A DNA stretch of 35,503 bases from an uncultured Campylobacterales bacterium. GTDB taxonomy: Bacteria; Campylobacterota; Campylobacteria; Campylobacterales; Arcobacteraceae. Positions 24,933-32,479 of the stretch are shown here, piece by piece. Below the pieces are notes generated by a model. The model saw only the letters and a program-made list of their open reading frames with translations. It searched no databases and had not been told where the DNA came from. The stretch spans positions 1-35,503 of the forward strand of contig CAJQLJ010000086.1 of the NCBI GenBank assembly GCA_905479135.1. Reading direction: 5' to 3'. Positions within the stretch are counted from its first letter, which is position 1. Each line of letters begins with the position of its first letter. A program made the position numbers and the translations under genes.

Positions 24933-25235
24933 ATGACAGTATTAATACCAGTAGATTCAACTTCTAGAGATGAATGTGTTATTGCATCGATTGAAGAGAA
25001 TAAATCTTGGGCTTTTGTGAAATTAGATGGTGGCAAAATTGCTAGTATTGAATTTGTAGATAGAAGAGAAGAAATATTAGAATGGATCGATGCAGTGATT
25101 GTAATAAATGATCAGGAGTATGTATGGCCATTTATGGATGAAGGTATAATTGCTTTAGTAGCACCAACACAAAAAAGTATAGATGAAGTTGTCGAAGCTT
25201 TTTTATTTAAAGACTTACACGATTTTTCAATATAA
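24933..25235 (+). CDS. Conserved-looking small protein, possible NifX/FeMo-co-binding-like fold
   Basis: This 100-residue acidic protein of unknown function starts 'MTVLIPVDS'. It has alternating predicted strands and helices and ends 'GIIALVAPTQKSIDEVVEAF', which resembles the last strand and helix of the NifX/NifB-type dinitrogenase-cofactor fold. The resemblance is weak and no metal-binding His or Cys cluster is visible; the only cysteine is Cys15. The gene has a good AGAGGA Shine-Dalgarno and TATAAAT-like -10 candidates upstream. It is monocistronic and faces the fumarate-reductase-like operon across a bidirectional terminator. It looks like a real gene, but no function can be given. Confidence 0.7.
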   Translation: MTVLIPVDSTSRDECVIASIEENKSWAFVKLDGGKIASIEFVDRREEILEWIDAVIVINDQEYVWPFMDEGIIALVAPTQKSIDEVVEAFLFKDLHDFSI

Positions 25236-25247
25236 ATGATTCAACAA

Positions 25248-25276
25248 TTTAATTAAGAGTATTACTCTTGATTAAA
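25248..25276. terminator. Bidirectional terminator between convergent transcripts
   Basis: TTTAATTAAGAGT-ATT-ACTCTTGATTAAA is a 13-bp stem with one G-T wobble and a three-base loop. It lies between the 100-residue gene and the end of the nine-gene minus-strand cluster, and has A/T-rich flanks on both sides. Confidence 0.7.
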
Positions 25277-26006
25277 ATCCTGCATTTGGATCAAATCCCA
25301 TATCCTGCATTCCAAAATCCATATCAGAATTAAAATTAGTAAAGTTAGGATTATCATAACCTTTTTGTACAGATATATTTTGTAATTGTAATATGTCTGC
25401 TTTAGGATCAATTCCTTGAGGACATACCAAAGTACATGCAGAACATAAAGTACAATCCCATATTCCTTTATCTTGTATAGAATCAATCACAGAAGACGAA
25501 TCAAGCACTTTTTTATCATTGACATATCTTAGTGCTCTTGTTAGTGCGAAAGGTCCAAGAAACTCTTTATTTACTTCATATACGGGGCAAGAACTATAAC
25601 AGGCATTACAAAGAATACAGTTGCTTTGAGTATCAATTATTTTTACATCTTTTTCTGATATTTTAATTTCACTATTTACTTGAAGAAAGGCTTTAGATTT
25701 TTTTATTAACAATGTTTCATGTGAAACATCAACAACTAAATCTTTTATTACTTCTCTATTTCTTAAAGGTTCAACTAAATCATTTTCATTTATTTTCATT
25801 TTGCAAGCTAATTGTTCAATACCATTTACTCTAACTGCACATGAACCACAAATACCACTTTTACATCCACATCTAAAAGTTAGAGTAGCATCTTTTGTAG
25901 CTTTTATTTCTGTAAGTGCTTGAAGCAAATTTGTTTTACTCGTCTTAAAAGAATCAATAGAATTTTGACTATTTTGTTTATTAAATCTTTTTATACTTAT
26001 ATTCAT
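25272..26006 (-). CDS. Succinate dehydrogenase/fumarate reductase-like iron-sulfur subunit
   Basis: This 244-residue FrdB/SdhB-like protein has an N-terminal [2Fe-2S] ferredoxin domain ('FRCGCKSGICGSCAVRVNG', then 'QLAC') and a C-terminal two-cluster domain. The latter contains CILCNACYSSCP and CTLCSACTLVCPQGIDP. In E. coli FrdB the second motif has Val207 instead of the middle Cys and holds a [3Fe-4S] cluster. Here the position is Cys, so a second [4Fe-4S] cluster is expected, as in type-E enzymes. The tail 'DFGMQDMGFDPNAGF' is an unfamiliar extension. It overlaps the flavoprotein gene by four bases. No membrane anchor or CCG subunit follows, because a terminator comes directly after. Confidence 0.88.
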   Translation of the reverse strand: MNISIKRFNKQNSQNSIDSFKTSKTNLLQALTEIKATKDATLTFRCGCKSGICGSCAVRVNGIEQLACKMKINENDLVEPLRNREVIKDLVVDVSHETLLIKKSKAFLQVNSEIKISEKDVKIIDTQSNCILCNACYSSCPVYEVNKEFLGPFALTRALRYVNDKKVLDSSSVIDSIQDKGIWDCTLCSACTLVCPQGIDPKADILQLQNISVQKGYDNPNFTNFNSDMDFGMQDMGFDPNAGF

Positions 26007-27607
26007 GATACTTCCTCAAAAGATAATTGTAGGTTATTATCAATCTTTTTTATTAGTGAATTTTTTTGATAAGACTCTCTTTCTTCAGGATAATCATTTC
26101 TATAATGAGAACCGCGACTCTCTTTTCTATTTAGTGCAGTTCTTGCAATTACTTCAGCTATTTCAATCATATTTAAAAACTCTAGGAACTCTACTAAGTT
26201 TTTGTTATATTGTTTGGATTTATCTAAAATACCCATTTTGGGGATTTTATTTTTTATTTTTTCTAACTCTTTTATTGCAAATTTTAGATTTTGTTCATTT
26301 CTAAAAAGACCAACGTTATCAAAAAAAAGTTTGCCTAAATAGTCCTTATTTTCATAGAAATTTATTTCATTTGTATAAGTGTATATCTGATTTATATATG
26401 TTTTTTGTTTTAACAATTTTTTAGAAGTAGTATTGTCTATATCCTTTATCTCTTTAGCATTATTTGATGCATTTATTCCTGCTACTTTTCCAAAAGTAAC
26501 TATTTCTAGTAATGAATTACCACCAAGTCTGTTTGCTCCGTGTATTGAACTTTGTGCAACTTCACCACATGCATATAAAGATACTATATTTGTTTTTGAT
26601 TCAATATCAGTTTTTATTCCACCCATTGAATAATGAGCTGCAGGATTTATAGGTAATAGTTCTTCTTCAATATTAACTTTTGAAAACTCTAAAGCTAATT
26701 TTTTTTCTTGAGGCATAACTTGATTTATTTTATCATGTCCTAAATGTCTTAGGTCTAAGTAAACTTTTTCATTTGATTTAATTTTTGTGAATATAGCACG
26801 TGCAACTTCATCTCTTGATTTTAATTCATCTATAAATCGTTTACCATCTTTATTTAATAAATAACCGCCCTCGCCTCTAGCACTTTCACTTACTAGAATA
26901 TTGCTATCAACTAAAGCTGTTGGGTGAAACTGAACGAACTCAATATTAGATAAAAAAGCTCCACACTTTAAAGCAATAGCCAACCCATCACCAGTATTTG
27001 CAAATGAGTTTGTTGTAAAATTTGTATAAATTCCAGCATAACCACCACTTGCAAGAATTGTACTTTTTGATTTAATCTCTATTATTGCACCACTTACAAT
27101 ATCAATAGCAATAACACCAAAACATACATTGTCTTCAATAATTAAATCTAATAATATATGTTCATTTATAAACATAATATCATTCTTAATACATTGATCT
27201 AATAAGGTGTGAAGTATTTTAAGACCCGTATAATCACTTGAATAACAAGTTCTTATTTTTTCTGTACCTCCAAATTTTCTTTGAGCAATGTTATCACTTT
27301 TATTTCTAGTAAAAGGAACACCTATCTTGTCTAGCCAGAAAATTGTTTCTTTAGCATTTTTACACATAAAGTTTATGTTCTCTTTATTTGATAAGTTACA
27401 AGAAGCTTTAAATGTATCACTCACGTGTGTGTTAACACTATCGTCATCTTCATATAAAACTGCATTTATTCCGCCTTGTGCTTGTACAGTTTGTGAGTGG
27501 GTTGGATAGGTCTTTGAAAGAATTGCAACTTTCGAACCATTTTGCTTTGCATTTAAAGCAGCTGTTAATCCTGCTGCTCCTGAGCCTATAATTAATACAT
27601 CATACAT
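26003..27607 (-). CDS. Succinate dehydrogenase/fumarate reductase-like flavoprotein, non-covalent FAD predicted
   Basis: This 534-residue flavoprotein has the FAD motif 'DVLIIGSGAAGLTAALNA'. Catalytic and substrate residues of fumarate reductases are present: 'FVQFHPTAL', 'SARGEGGYLLN', 'SRDEVARAI', 'NPAAHYSMGG' and 'GANRLGGNSLLE'. The FAD-linking histidine of SdhA/FrdA (SHT in E. coli) is Gln here ('YPTHSQTVQAQGGINA'), so FAD should be bound non-covalently, as in L-aspartate oxidase. It is shorter than typical SdhA or FrdA. L-aspartate oxidase is less likely because of the dedicated Fe-S partner. It starts eight bases after phoH with no clear Shine-Dalgarno. Direction, electron partner and physiological role are unknown. 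Confidence 0.88.
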   Translation of the reverse strand: MYDVLIIGSGAAGLTAALNAKQNGSKVAILSKTYPTHSQTVQAQGGINAVLYEDDDSVNTHVSDTFKASCNLSNKENINFMCKNAKETIFWLDKIGVPFTRNKSDNIAQRKFGGTEKIRTCYSSDYTGLKILHTLLDQCIKNDIMFINEHILLDLIIEDNVCFGVIAIDIVSGAIIEIKSKSTILASGGYAGIYTNFTTNSFANTGDGLAIALKCGAFLSNIEFVQFHPTALVDSNILVSESARGEGGYLLNKDGKRFIDELKSRDEVARAIFTKIKSNEKVYLDLRHLGHDKINQVMPQEKKLALEFSKVNIEEELLPINPAAHYSMGGIKTDIESKTNIVSLYACGEVAQSSIHGANRLGGNSLLEIVTFGKVAGINASNNAKEIKDIDNTTSKKLLKQKTYINQIYTYTNEINFYENKDYLGKLFFDNVGLFRNEQNLKFAIKELEKIKNKIPKMGILDKSKQYNKNLVEFLEFLNMIEIAEVIARTALNRKESRGSHYRNDYPEERESYQKNSLIKKIDNNLQLSFEEVS

Positions 27608-27615
27608 TATGAATA

Positions 27616-29019
27616 TTATTTAGAAAATATTAATTCAGCCCATTCTGTAATTGGACCTCTTAATACTTTTTGTAATTTAATAGCGAAAGTATTTACTAAA
27701 CTATTTTCAGTTTTAGTTGATTTAAGCAATGTTGTTAATGAGTTTGTGTATTTATTTACATAGAAGTTATCTATTTGTTTATTAGATCCTAGTATAACAA
27801 CTTTTGATGTATTATCTATTCTAGATAATACCATTTGCATTGTTTTGTTTGACATGTTTTGCGCTTCATCAATTATAATAAATGAATTTGAAATGGTTCT
27901 TCCTCTCATTTCTCCTACCCACATTGTTTCTATACTGTAATTTTGAATCATTTGTTCAACTCTTGTACTTACTTCACTATCATCAAGTTCACTCATATGT
28001 TCAATATTCTTTTTAGAGTTTCTTTTTTTATACTCACTTCTTATTATATACTCTAAACTATCCATTAATGGATGGTTATAAATTTTGAATTTTTCTTCAA
28101 ATCCTGGTAGATATCCAATATCTTCACCTTTATCTAAAGATTCAACAGAGTTTCTAATGTAGATGATTTTTTGATATTTTTTTTGTCTAACAAGTTTTAA
28201 TGCACCACTTAATGCTAGTAAAGTTTTTCCTGAACCAGCTTTTGCTTCAACTATTAATACATTATAAATGTGTGAAATTATTGCATTTGAGAAGAATAAT
28301 TGTTCTTTATTCAAAGGTGTTATTATTTGATTTCTTATTTCTGTTTCATCTAAAACTTTTATTCTTTTATTTTGAATATTTGCTAATACTACTTGATCTG
28401 AATCTTTGACTTTAAAACAGTATGAATAATTATAAGGTTTATGCTCTTTATCAAATAATGATATTTCTTTATTATTAAAATCTTCTAAGTCATTAAAGTT
28501 TATTTCAATATCTTTTATAAACTCGTATTTAAAGTCATCTTTATTGGATCCTAGAAGTGATTGAGTTTTTATATCAAGTGATACAGCTCTTGTTCTTGCC
28601 ATTATATCTAATGATAAAAACTCTATTTGTTTTTCATAATACTTTTTTGAAAAACTTGCAATTTCCAGTATTTTTCTATCATTAATTATATTTAAAGATA
28701 CATTTTTAGTATTAATATGATATTCATCTTTAGAGATAATATCTATTACAGCATTTTGTACCGCTTTAATTTCTAGTCTTATTATTTTATAATTCTCTTT
28801 ATTCAAGCTTGACTTAATTACTGAGTTTTCTAATATCCTAGCAAATTCTCTTGCTTGAAAATTTATTTCATCAAAACCAGATTTCTTACTATCAATTTCA
28901 TCTAAAACTGTTTCAGGAAGAATGATTAAATTCTTACTGTCTTGTGATAGTTTAAAAATATTTGTTGCATCTTCTAATAGGATATTTGTATCAAGTACAT
29001 AATATTTATCAAAACTCAT
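27616..29019 (-). CDS. PhoH-like ATPase with N-terminal PIN domain (PhoH2 type)
   Basis: This 467-residue protein joins a PIN ribonuclease-like domain ('YYVLDTNILLEDATNIFKL', further acids at 'LDEIDSKK') to a PhoH P-loop ATPase. Walker A is 'VEAKAGSGKTLLALSGAL' near residue 260 and Walker B is 'FIIIDEAQNMSNKTMQMVL'. The loop 'GRTISNSF' and 'LGSNKQIDNFYVN' are also typical. Mycobacterial PhoH2 proteins of this build are RNA helicases/ribonucleases. A role in RNA processing fits the neighbouring rnj, rluB and ksgA genes, but the substrate is not known. The ATG overlaps the hemJ stop (TAATG) and has AAAGGA upstream. Confidence 0.9.
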   Translation of the reverse strand: MSFDKYYVLDTNILLEDATNIFKLSQDSKNLIILPETVLDEIDSKKSGFDEINFQAREFARILENSVIKSSLNKENYKIIRLEIKAVQNAVIDIISKDEYHINTKNVSLNIINDRKILEIASFSKKYYEKQIEFLSLDIMARTRAVSLDIKTQSLLGSNKDDFKYEFIKDIEINFNDLEDFNNKEISLFDKEHKPYNYSYCFKVKDSDQVVLANIQNKRIKVLDETEIRNQIITPLNKEQLFFSNAIISHIYNVLIVEAKAGSGKTLLALSGALKLVRQKKYQKIIYIRNSVESLDKGEDIGYLPGFEEKFKIYNHPLMDSLEYIIRSEYKKRNSKKNIEHMSELDDSEVSTRVEQMIQNYSIETMWVGEMRGRTISNSFIIIDEAQNMSNKTMQMVLSRIDNTSKVVILGSNKQIDNFYVNKYTNSLTTLLKSTKTENSLVNTFAIKLQKVLRGPITEWAELIFSK

Positions 29020-29534
29020 TATTTTTCCTTTTGTTTAAAAACTTTATACACTATATATGAACCTATAACTAAAGTAATTGACGTGAATAATATAGAAAAT
29101 GTTTTAGTAATTACATACGCAACTACTAATAGTGCTAATATTGTTGGAACTTCATTGTATGCTCTAAAAAATTTTCCACTTCTTTCATAATCATTTCTTT
29201 CTAGCTTTTTTCTATAATATCCTAAGGAATATGAATATACTATAAGAAAAAATACAAAAAACAGTTTTGCATACATCCATCCACCTGTTTCACTTGATAA
29301 CAAAACTGGATTTAAATATAGTATTACAATGCCACTAATAATTGTAGCCCACATCGCTGGAATACCAATATATTTATACATTTTTAGTTCTTGTATTTTT
29401 ACAACATCAACAAAATCTTTCTTGTCTTTGTTTTCAGTATGATATACATAAAGTCTTGGTTGATAAAAAAGCATTGCCATCCATGACATAACTGCCATAA
29501 TATGAAAAGTCAATATCCAAGTGTAGTATTCCAT
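29019..29534 (-). CDS. hemJ: HemJ-type protoporphyrinogen IX oxidase (UPF0093/CopD-like membrane protein)
   Basis: This 171-residue protein has four or five membrane helices and the HemJ pattern: a histidine in the first helix ('TFHIMAVMSWMAMLFYQPRL'), 'KYIGIPAMWATIISGIVIL', and the charged 'WMYAKLFFVFFLIVY' helix. HemJ oxidises protoporphyrinogen IX to protoporphyrin IX in the inner membrane, the penultimate step of haem synthesis, in bacteria lacking HemG and HemY. Its physiological electron acceptor is not settled. It overlaps rarA and phoH by one base on each side and has AAGGA upstream. Confidence 0.88.
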   Translation of the reverse strand: MEYYTWILTFHIMAVMSWMAMLFYQPRLYVYHTENKDKKDFVDVVKIQELKMYKYIGIPAMWATIISGIVILYLNPVLLSSETGGWMYAKLFFVFFLIVYSYSLGYYRKKLERNDYERSGKFFRAYNEVPTILALLVVAYVITKTFSILFTSITLVIGSYIVYKVFKQKEK

Positions 29535-30733
29535 TACGAATCCTTATTTTTTATTTTGTTAATCCAGTCATTTAATGTTTTTTCATAAGCTATGTTTTTA
29601 CTCTTGTAAAACTTTAAATCTTTTTCTAAATACTCTTGTTCTACATAGCCACCATAATCATGAGGATATAAATAGCCTATATGCTCTGAATCTAAATGTT
29701 TTGGTATGTTTAATACTTCTCCATCTTTTATGTCTTGTAGAGCTTTATTAATAGCTTTATAAGCACTATTAGATTTTGGACTTGATGTTAGATAGATAAT
29801 ACACTGTGCTAATATTATCCTAGATTCTGGATAACCAATTTTATTACATGCAGTCATAGTATTTACACTTAAATTTAATGCATGAGGATTTGCATTACCA
29901 ATATCTTCACTTGCAAAGATTACTAATCGTCTAGTAATAAAATCTATACTTTCTCCTGCATTTATTAATCTACTCATATAATATAAAGCAGCATCAATAT
30001 TTGAACCTCTTATTGATTTAATCATTGCGCTTGCTAAATCATAATGTGTATCAGATGAAGAAACTCCATCTCCTATTACATTTTCTCTTAACTCTTTAAT
30101 CAAAGTGATATCAATTTCTTTTGAAACTTTATATGAAAAGTTTAAAAGTGTAAGCATTGCCCTAGCATCTCCTGAACTTGAATGTATCAAATGTTCTTTA
30201 GCTTCTTTGCTTATATTTACATCAATATCAATCAAAGCAACTGAAAGAATTTTTTCCATTTCTTCTTTTGTAAAAGCTTTAAATTCATAAAGAAAAGATC
30301 TAGATCTTATTGCATTTGTTAAAGTAAAAAATGGATTTTCTGTACTAGCCCCTATTATTGTAGCATCATAATTTTCCATAATTGGAAGCAGTACTTCTTG
30401 TTGGTTTTTTGATAGTCTATGAACTTCATCTATAAAAATTAAAGGTTTAATTAAAGCATTTTTGTATCTGTCGAATACTTTACGTAAATCTTCAACTTTA
30501 ATACTTGTAGCATTAAAATAGTAATAATCAGTACCTATTTCTTTAGCTATAATTTTAGCTAAGGTAGTTTTTCCAGTTCCAGGTTTTCCATAAAAGAATA
30601 AGTGAGGAATGTCTTTTTTTTTGATAAGTTTAAATAGTGCTTTGTCTTTTGATATTATGTGAGATTGACCAACAAAATTATCTAAATTTGTTGGCCTAAG
30701 TTTGTTAGAAAGATCTGTCATCTTCACTTTCAT
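29534..30733 (-). CDS. rarA: Replication-associated recombination protein RarA (MgsA) AAA+ ATPase
   Basis: This clamp-loader-like AAA+ ATPase acts at stalled replication forks. N-terminal 'NKLRPTNLDNFVGQSHII' is the family hallmark. Walker A is 'FYGKPGTGKTTLAKIIA', Walker B 'LIFIDEVHRLSKNQQEVLLP', sensor 1 'IIGASTENPFFTLTNAIRSR', and 'SSGDARAMLTLLNF' leads to sensor 2. The C-terminal half ('LINAGESIDFITRRLVIFAS', 'YLYPHDYGGYVEQEYL') is the RarA tetramerisation region. The track start (30733) overlaps rluB by 29 bases; Met5 at 30721 would also fit and neither has a strong Shine-Dalgarno. The total is 399 residues, close to the usual length. Confidence 0.93.
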   Translation of the reverse strand: MKVKMTDLSNKLRPTNLDNFVGQSHIISKDKALFKLIKKKDIPHLFFYGKPGTGKTTLAKIIAKEIGTDYYYFNATSIKVEDLRKVFDRYKNALIKPLIFIDEVHRLSKNQQEVLLPIMENYDATIIGASTENPFFTLTNAIRSRSFLYEFKAFTKEEMEKILSVALIDIDVNISKEAKEHLIHSSSGDARAMLTLLNFSYKVSKEIDITLIKELRENVIGDGVSSSDTHYDLASAMIKSIRGSNIDAALYYMSRLINAGESIDFITRRLVIFASEDIGNANPHALNLSVNTMTACNKIGYPESRIILAQCIIYLTSSPKSNSAYKAINKALQDIKDGEVLNIPKHLDSEHIGYLYPHDYGGYVEQEYLEKDLKFYKSKNIAYEKTLNDWINKIKNKDS

Positions 30734-31508
30734 TTAAAAAGCTTCTTAAGTTTCTATATTCTTCTTTTGAAAGAAATCTACTTTTACCAGTTGGTAAGTT
30801 ATTTAGTGAAATACCACCAAATTCATATCTTTTTAGATCCATTATATCAAGTCCAAAGTGAGCAAAGAATCTTCTTAGTTCTCTATTTTTACCTTCAACA
30901 ATTGCTACTTTAATTTTAGAAAAGTTTTCCGTATTTGATTGAATACTATAACCAATAAATGGTGCGAATGTCATAGATTTAATTTTACTAGTCTTAAATG
31001 CACCATCTGTAGCATCTTCAAGTTCTAAACCTTGCATCATTGCAGATTCAACTTTCGGACCAATTGTTCCGTTTACTTTTAGCTTATATTTTCTTTCTAA
31101 ATTTGAGTGCATTAAAGCATCAACAATTTTTACAGAATCAGATAATAATAATAAACCTTCACTTGCATAATCAAGACGTCCTACAGACATGAAATGTTGA
31201 TATCTTTTATCTAATGAATCATAAATTGTTTTTCTACCTTGAGGATCTTTTTTAGATACGATTTCACCTTTTGGTTTGTTGTATATAATAACAGTAGGCA
31301 ATTTGTTTTTATCTTCTTTGATTAAAGTTTTATTGATATGTACTTCATCATTAATAGTTACTTTAGTAGCAAGATTATCTACAACTTTACCATTAACTTT
31401 TACTTTACCCTCTTCTATTAATCTATCAGCTTCTCTTCTTGAATATTTACTATTATGAGATAAAAACTTATTTAATCTTGTTTCTTCTAATTCTTCTTCG
31501 TGTTTCAT
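30705..31508 (-). CDS. rluB: 23S rRNA pseudouridine synthase, RluB/RsuA family
   Basis: This 267-residue protein has an S4 RNA-binding domain ('RLNKFLSHNSKYSRREADRL', 'GKVKVNGKVV') followed by the pseudouridine synthase domain. The catalytic aspartate is in 'VGRLDYASEGLLLLSD'. 'YNKPKGEIVSKKDPQGRKTI' and 'VAIVEGKNRELRRFFAHFGL' are the other family blocks. It most likely modifies helix 89-93 region uridines of 23S rRNA (RluB), though RsuA and RluE relatives cannot be split by eye. Its ATG overlaps the kpsF stop (ATGA). Confidence 0.9.
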   Translation of the reverse strand: MKHEEELEETRLNKFLSHNSKYSRREADRLIEEGKVKVNGKVVDNLATKVTINDEVHINKTLIKEDKNKLPTVIIYNKPKGEIVSKKDPQGRKTIYDSLDKRYQHFMSVGRLDYASEGLLLLSDSVKIVDALMHSNLERKYKLKVNGTIGPKVESAMMQGLELEDATDGAFKTSKIKSMTFAPFIGYSIQSNTENFSKIKVAIVEGKNRELRRFFAHFGLDIMDLKRYEFGGISLNNLPTGKSRFLSKEEYRNLRSFLNESEDDRSF

Positions 31509-32467
31509 TTTATTCCAGCTTCTATTAAGTCATGTATGTGAAGAACACCAATTAATTTGTCTTCTTCATCTGTTACAATCAATAATTGTATTTTATAATC
31601 TTCTATTACTTGCAATGCATCACTAGCTAGTAAGTCTTTATTTTTTAATATTTTAGGATTTTTAGAGGCTAATTCTTCTACTTTACAATCAATTGTAAAA
31701 TCCTCATTCATTAAAGCTCTTCTTAAATCTCCATCACTCAATAATCCAACAACTTTATTTCTGTCATCTGTAATTATTACACTACCTAATCTTCCTTCAC
31801 TCATTTCTAATATTGCATCTTTAAGTTTTGTTTCACGTGAAACGATTGGAAGATTATCTCGTCTTAATAAATCATCTACTTTTACAAATAATTGTTTACC
31901 TAAACTACCACCTGGATGAAATGATGCAAAATCTTTCTTTTGAAAATTTCTTTTTTTCATTAAACATACAGCTAAAGCATCACCCATAGCCATAGTAAGA
32001 GTTGTTGATGACATAGGAGCTACATCTAATGGACAACCTTCTTTTTCAACATTAATATCAATAAATACATTTGAATATTTAGCTAATGTAGAGTTTTCAT
32101 TTCTAGCCATTGCAATTAGTGGAATATTAAATCTTTTTAAATGAGGAAGAATTTGAACTAATTCTTCACTCTCTCCTGAATATGAAATTCCAAGAACAAT
32201 ATCTTCTTTTCCTATCATTCCTAAATCACCATGCATAGCTTCAGTAGGATGTAAAAAGAATGAACTAGTACCTGTACTTGCCAGTGTTGCAGCAATTTTT
32301 GTACCCACTAGTCCGGATTTTCCTACACCTGTAATTATAAGTTTACCTTTAGAACTAGTAATTAAATCAACAGCTTTTTCTATATCAAAAGATATTTTTT
32401 GTGCTGCTTTTTCTATCTCTCTAGCCTCTGTCAAAAGAAGATCTTTAACTATTTGTTTAAAATCCAT
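31505..32467 (-). CDS. kpsF: Arabinose-5-phosphate isomerase (KpsF/KdsD)
   Basis: This 320-residue SIS-domain sugar isomerase has two C-terminal CBS domains. It interconverts ribulose-5-phosphate and arabinose-5-phosphate, the first step to Kdo for lipopolysaccharide or capsule. SIS features: 'LIITGVGKSGLVGTKIAATL', 'FLHPTEAMHGDLGMI' (active-site His) and 'LGISYSGESEELVQIL'. CBS features: 'LGSVIITDDRNKVVGLLSDG' and 'IQLLIVTDEEDKLIGVLHIH'. AAGGAAG precedes the ATG, 12 bases after rnj. kpsF next to rnj and ksgA is also the H. pylori order (HP1429-HP1431). Confidence 0.95.
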   Translation of the reverse strand: MDFKQIVKDLLLTEAREIEKAAQKISFDIEKAVDLITSSKGKLIITGVGKSGLVGTKIAATLASTGTSSFFLHPTEAMHGDLGMIGKEDIVLGISYSGESEELVQILPHLKRFNIPLIAMARNENSTLAKYSNVFIDINVEKEGCPLDVAPMSSTTLTMAMGDALAVCLMKKRNFQKKDFASFHPGGSLGKQLFVKVDDLLRRDNLPIVSRETKLKDAILEMSEGRLGSVIITDDRNKVVGLLSDGDLRRALMNEDFTIDCKVEELASKNPKILKNKDLLASDALQVIEDYKIQLLIVTDEEDKLIGVLHIHDLIEAGIK

Positions 32468-32479
32468 TATACTTCCTTA

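Noticed and set aside
26003-27607. Assigning the flavoprotein as L-aspartate oxidase (NadB)
   Set aside because: The FAD-link position is non-His as in NadB, but the tightly coupled three-cluster Fe-S subunit and the 'PTHSQTVQAQGG' context fit the succinate/fumarate branch better.
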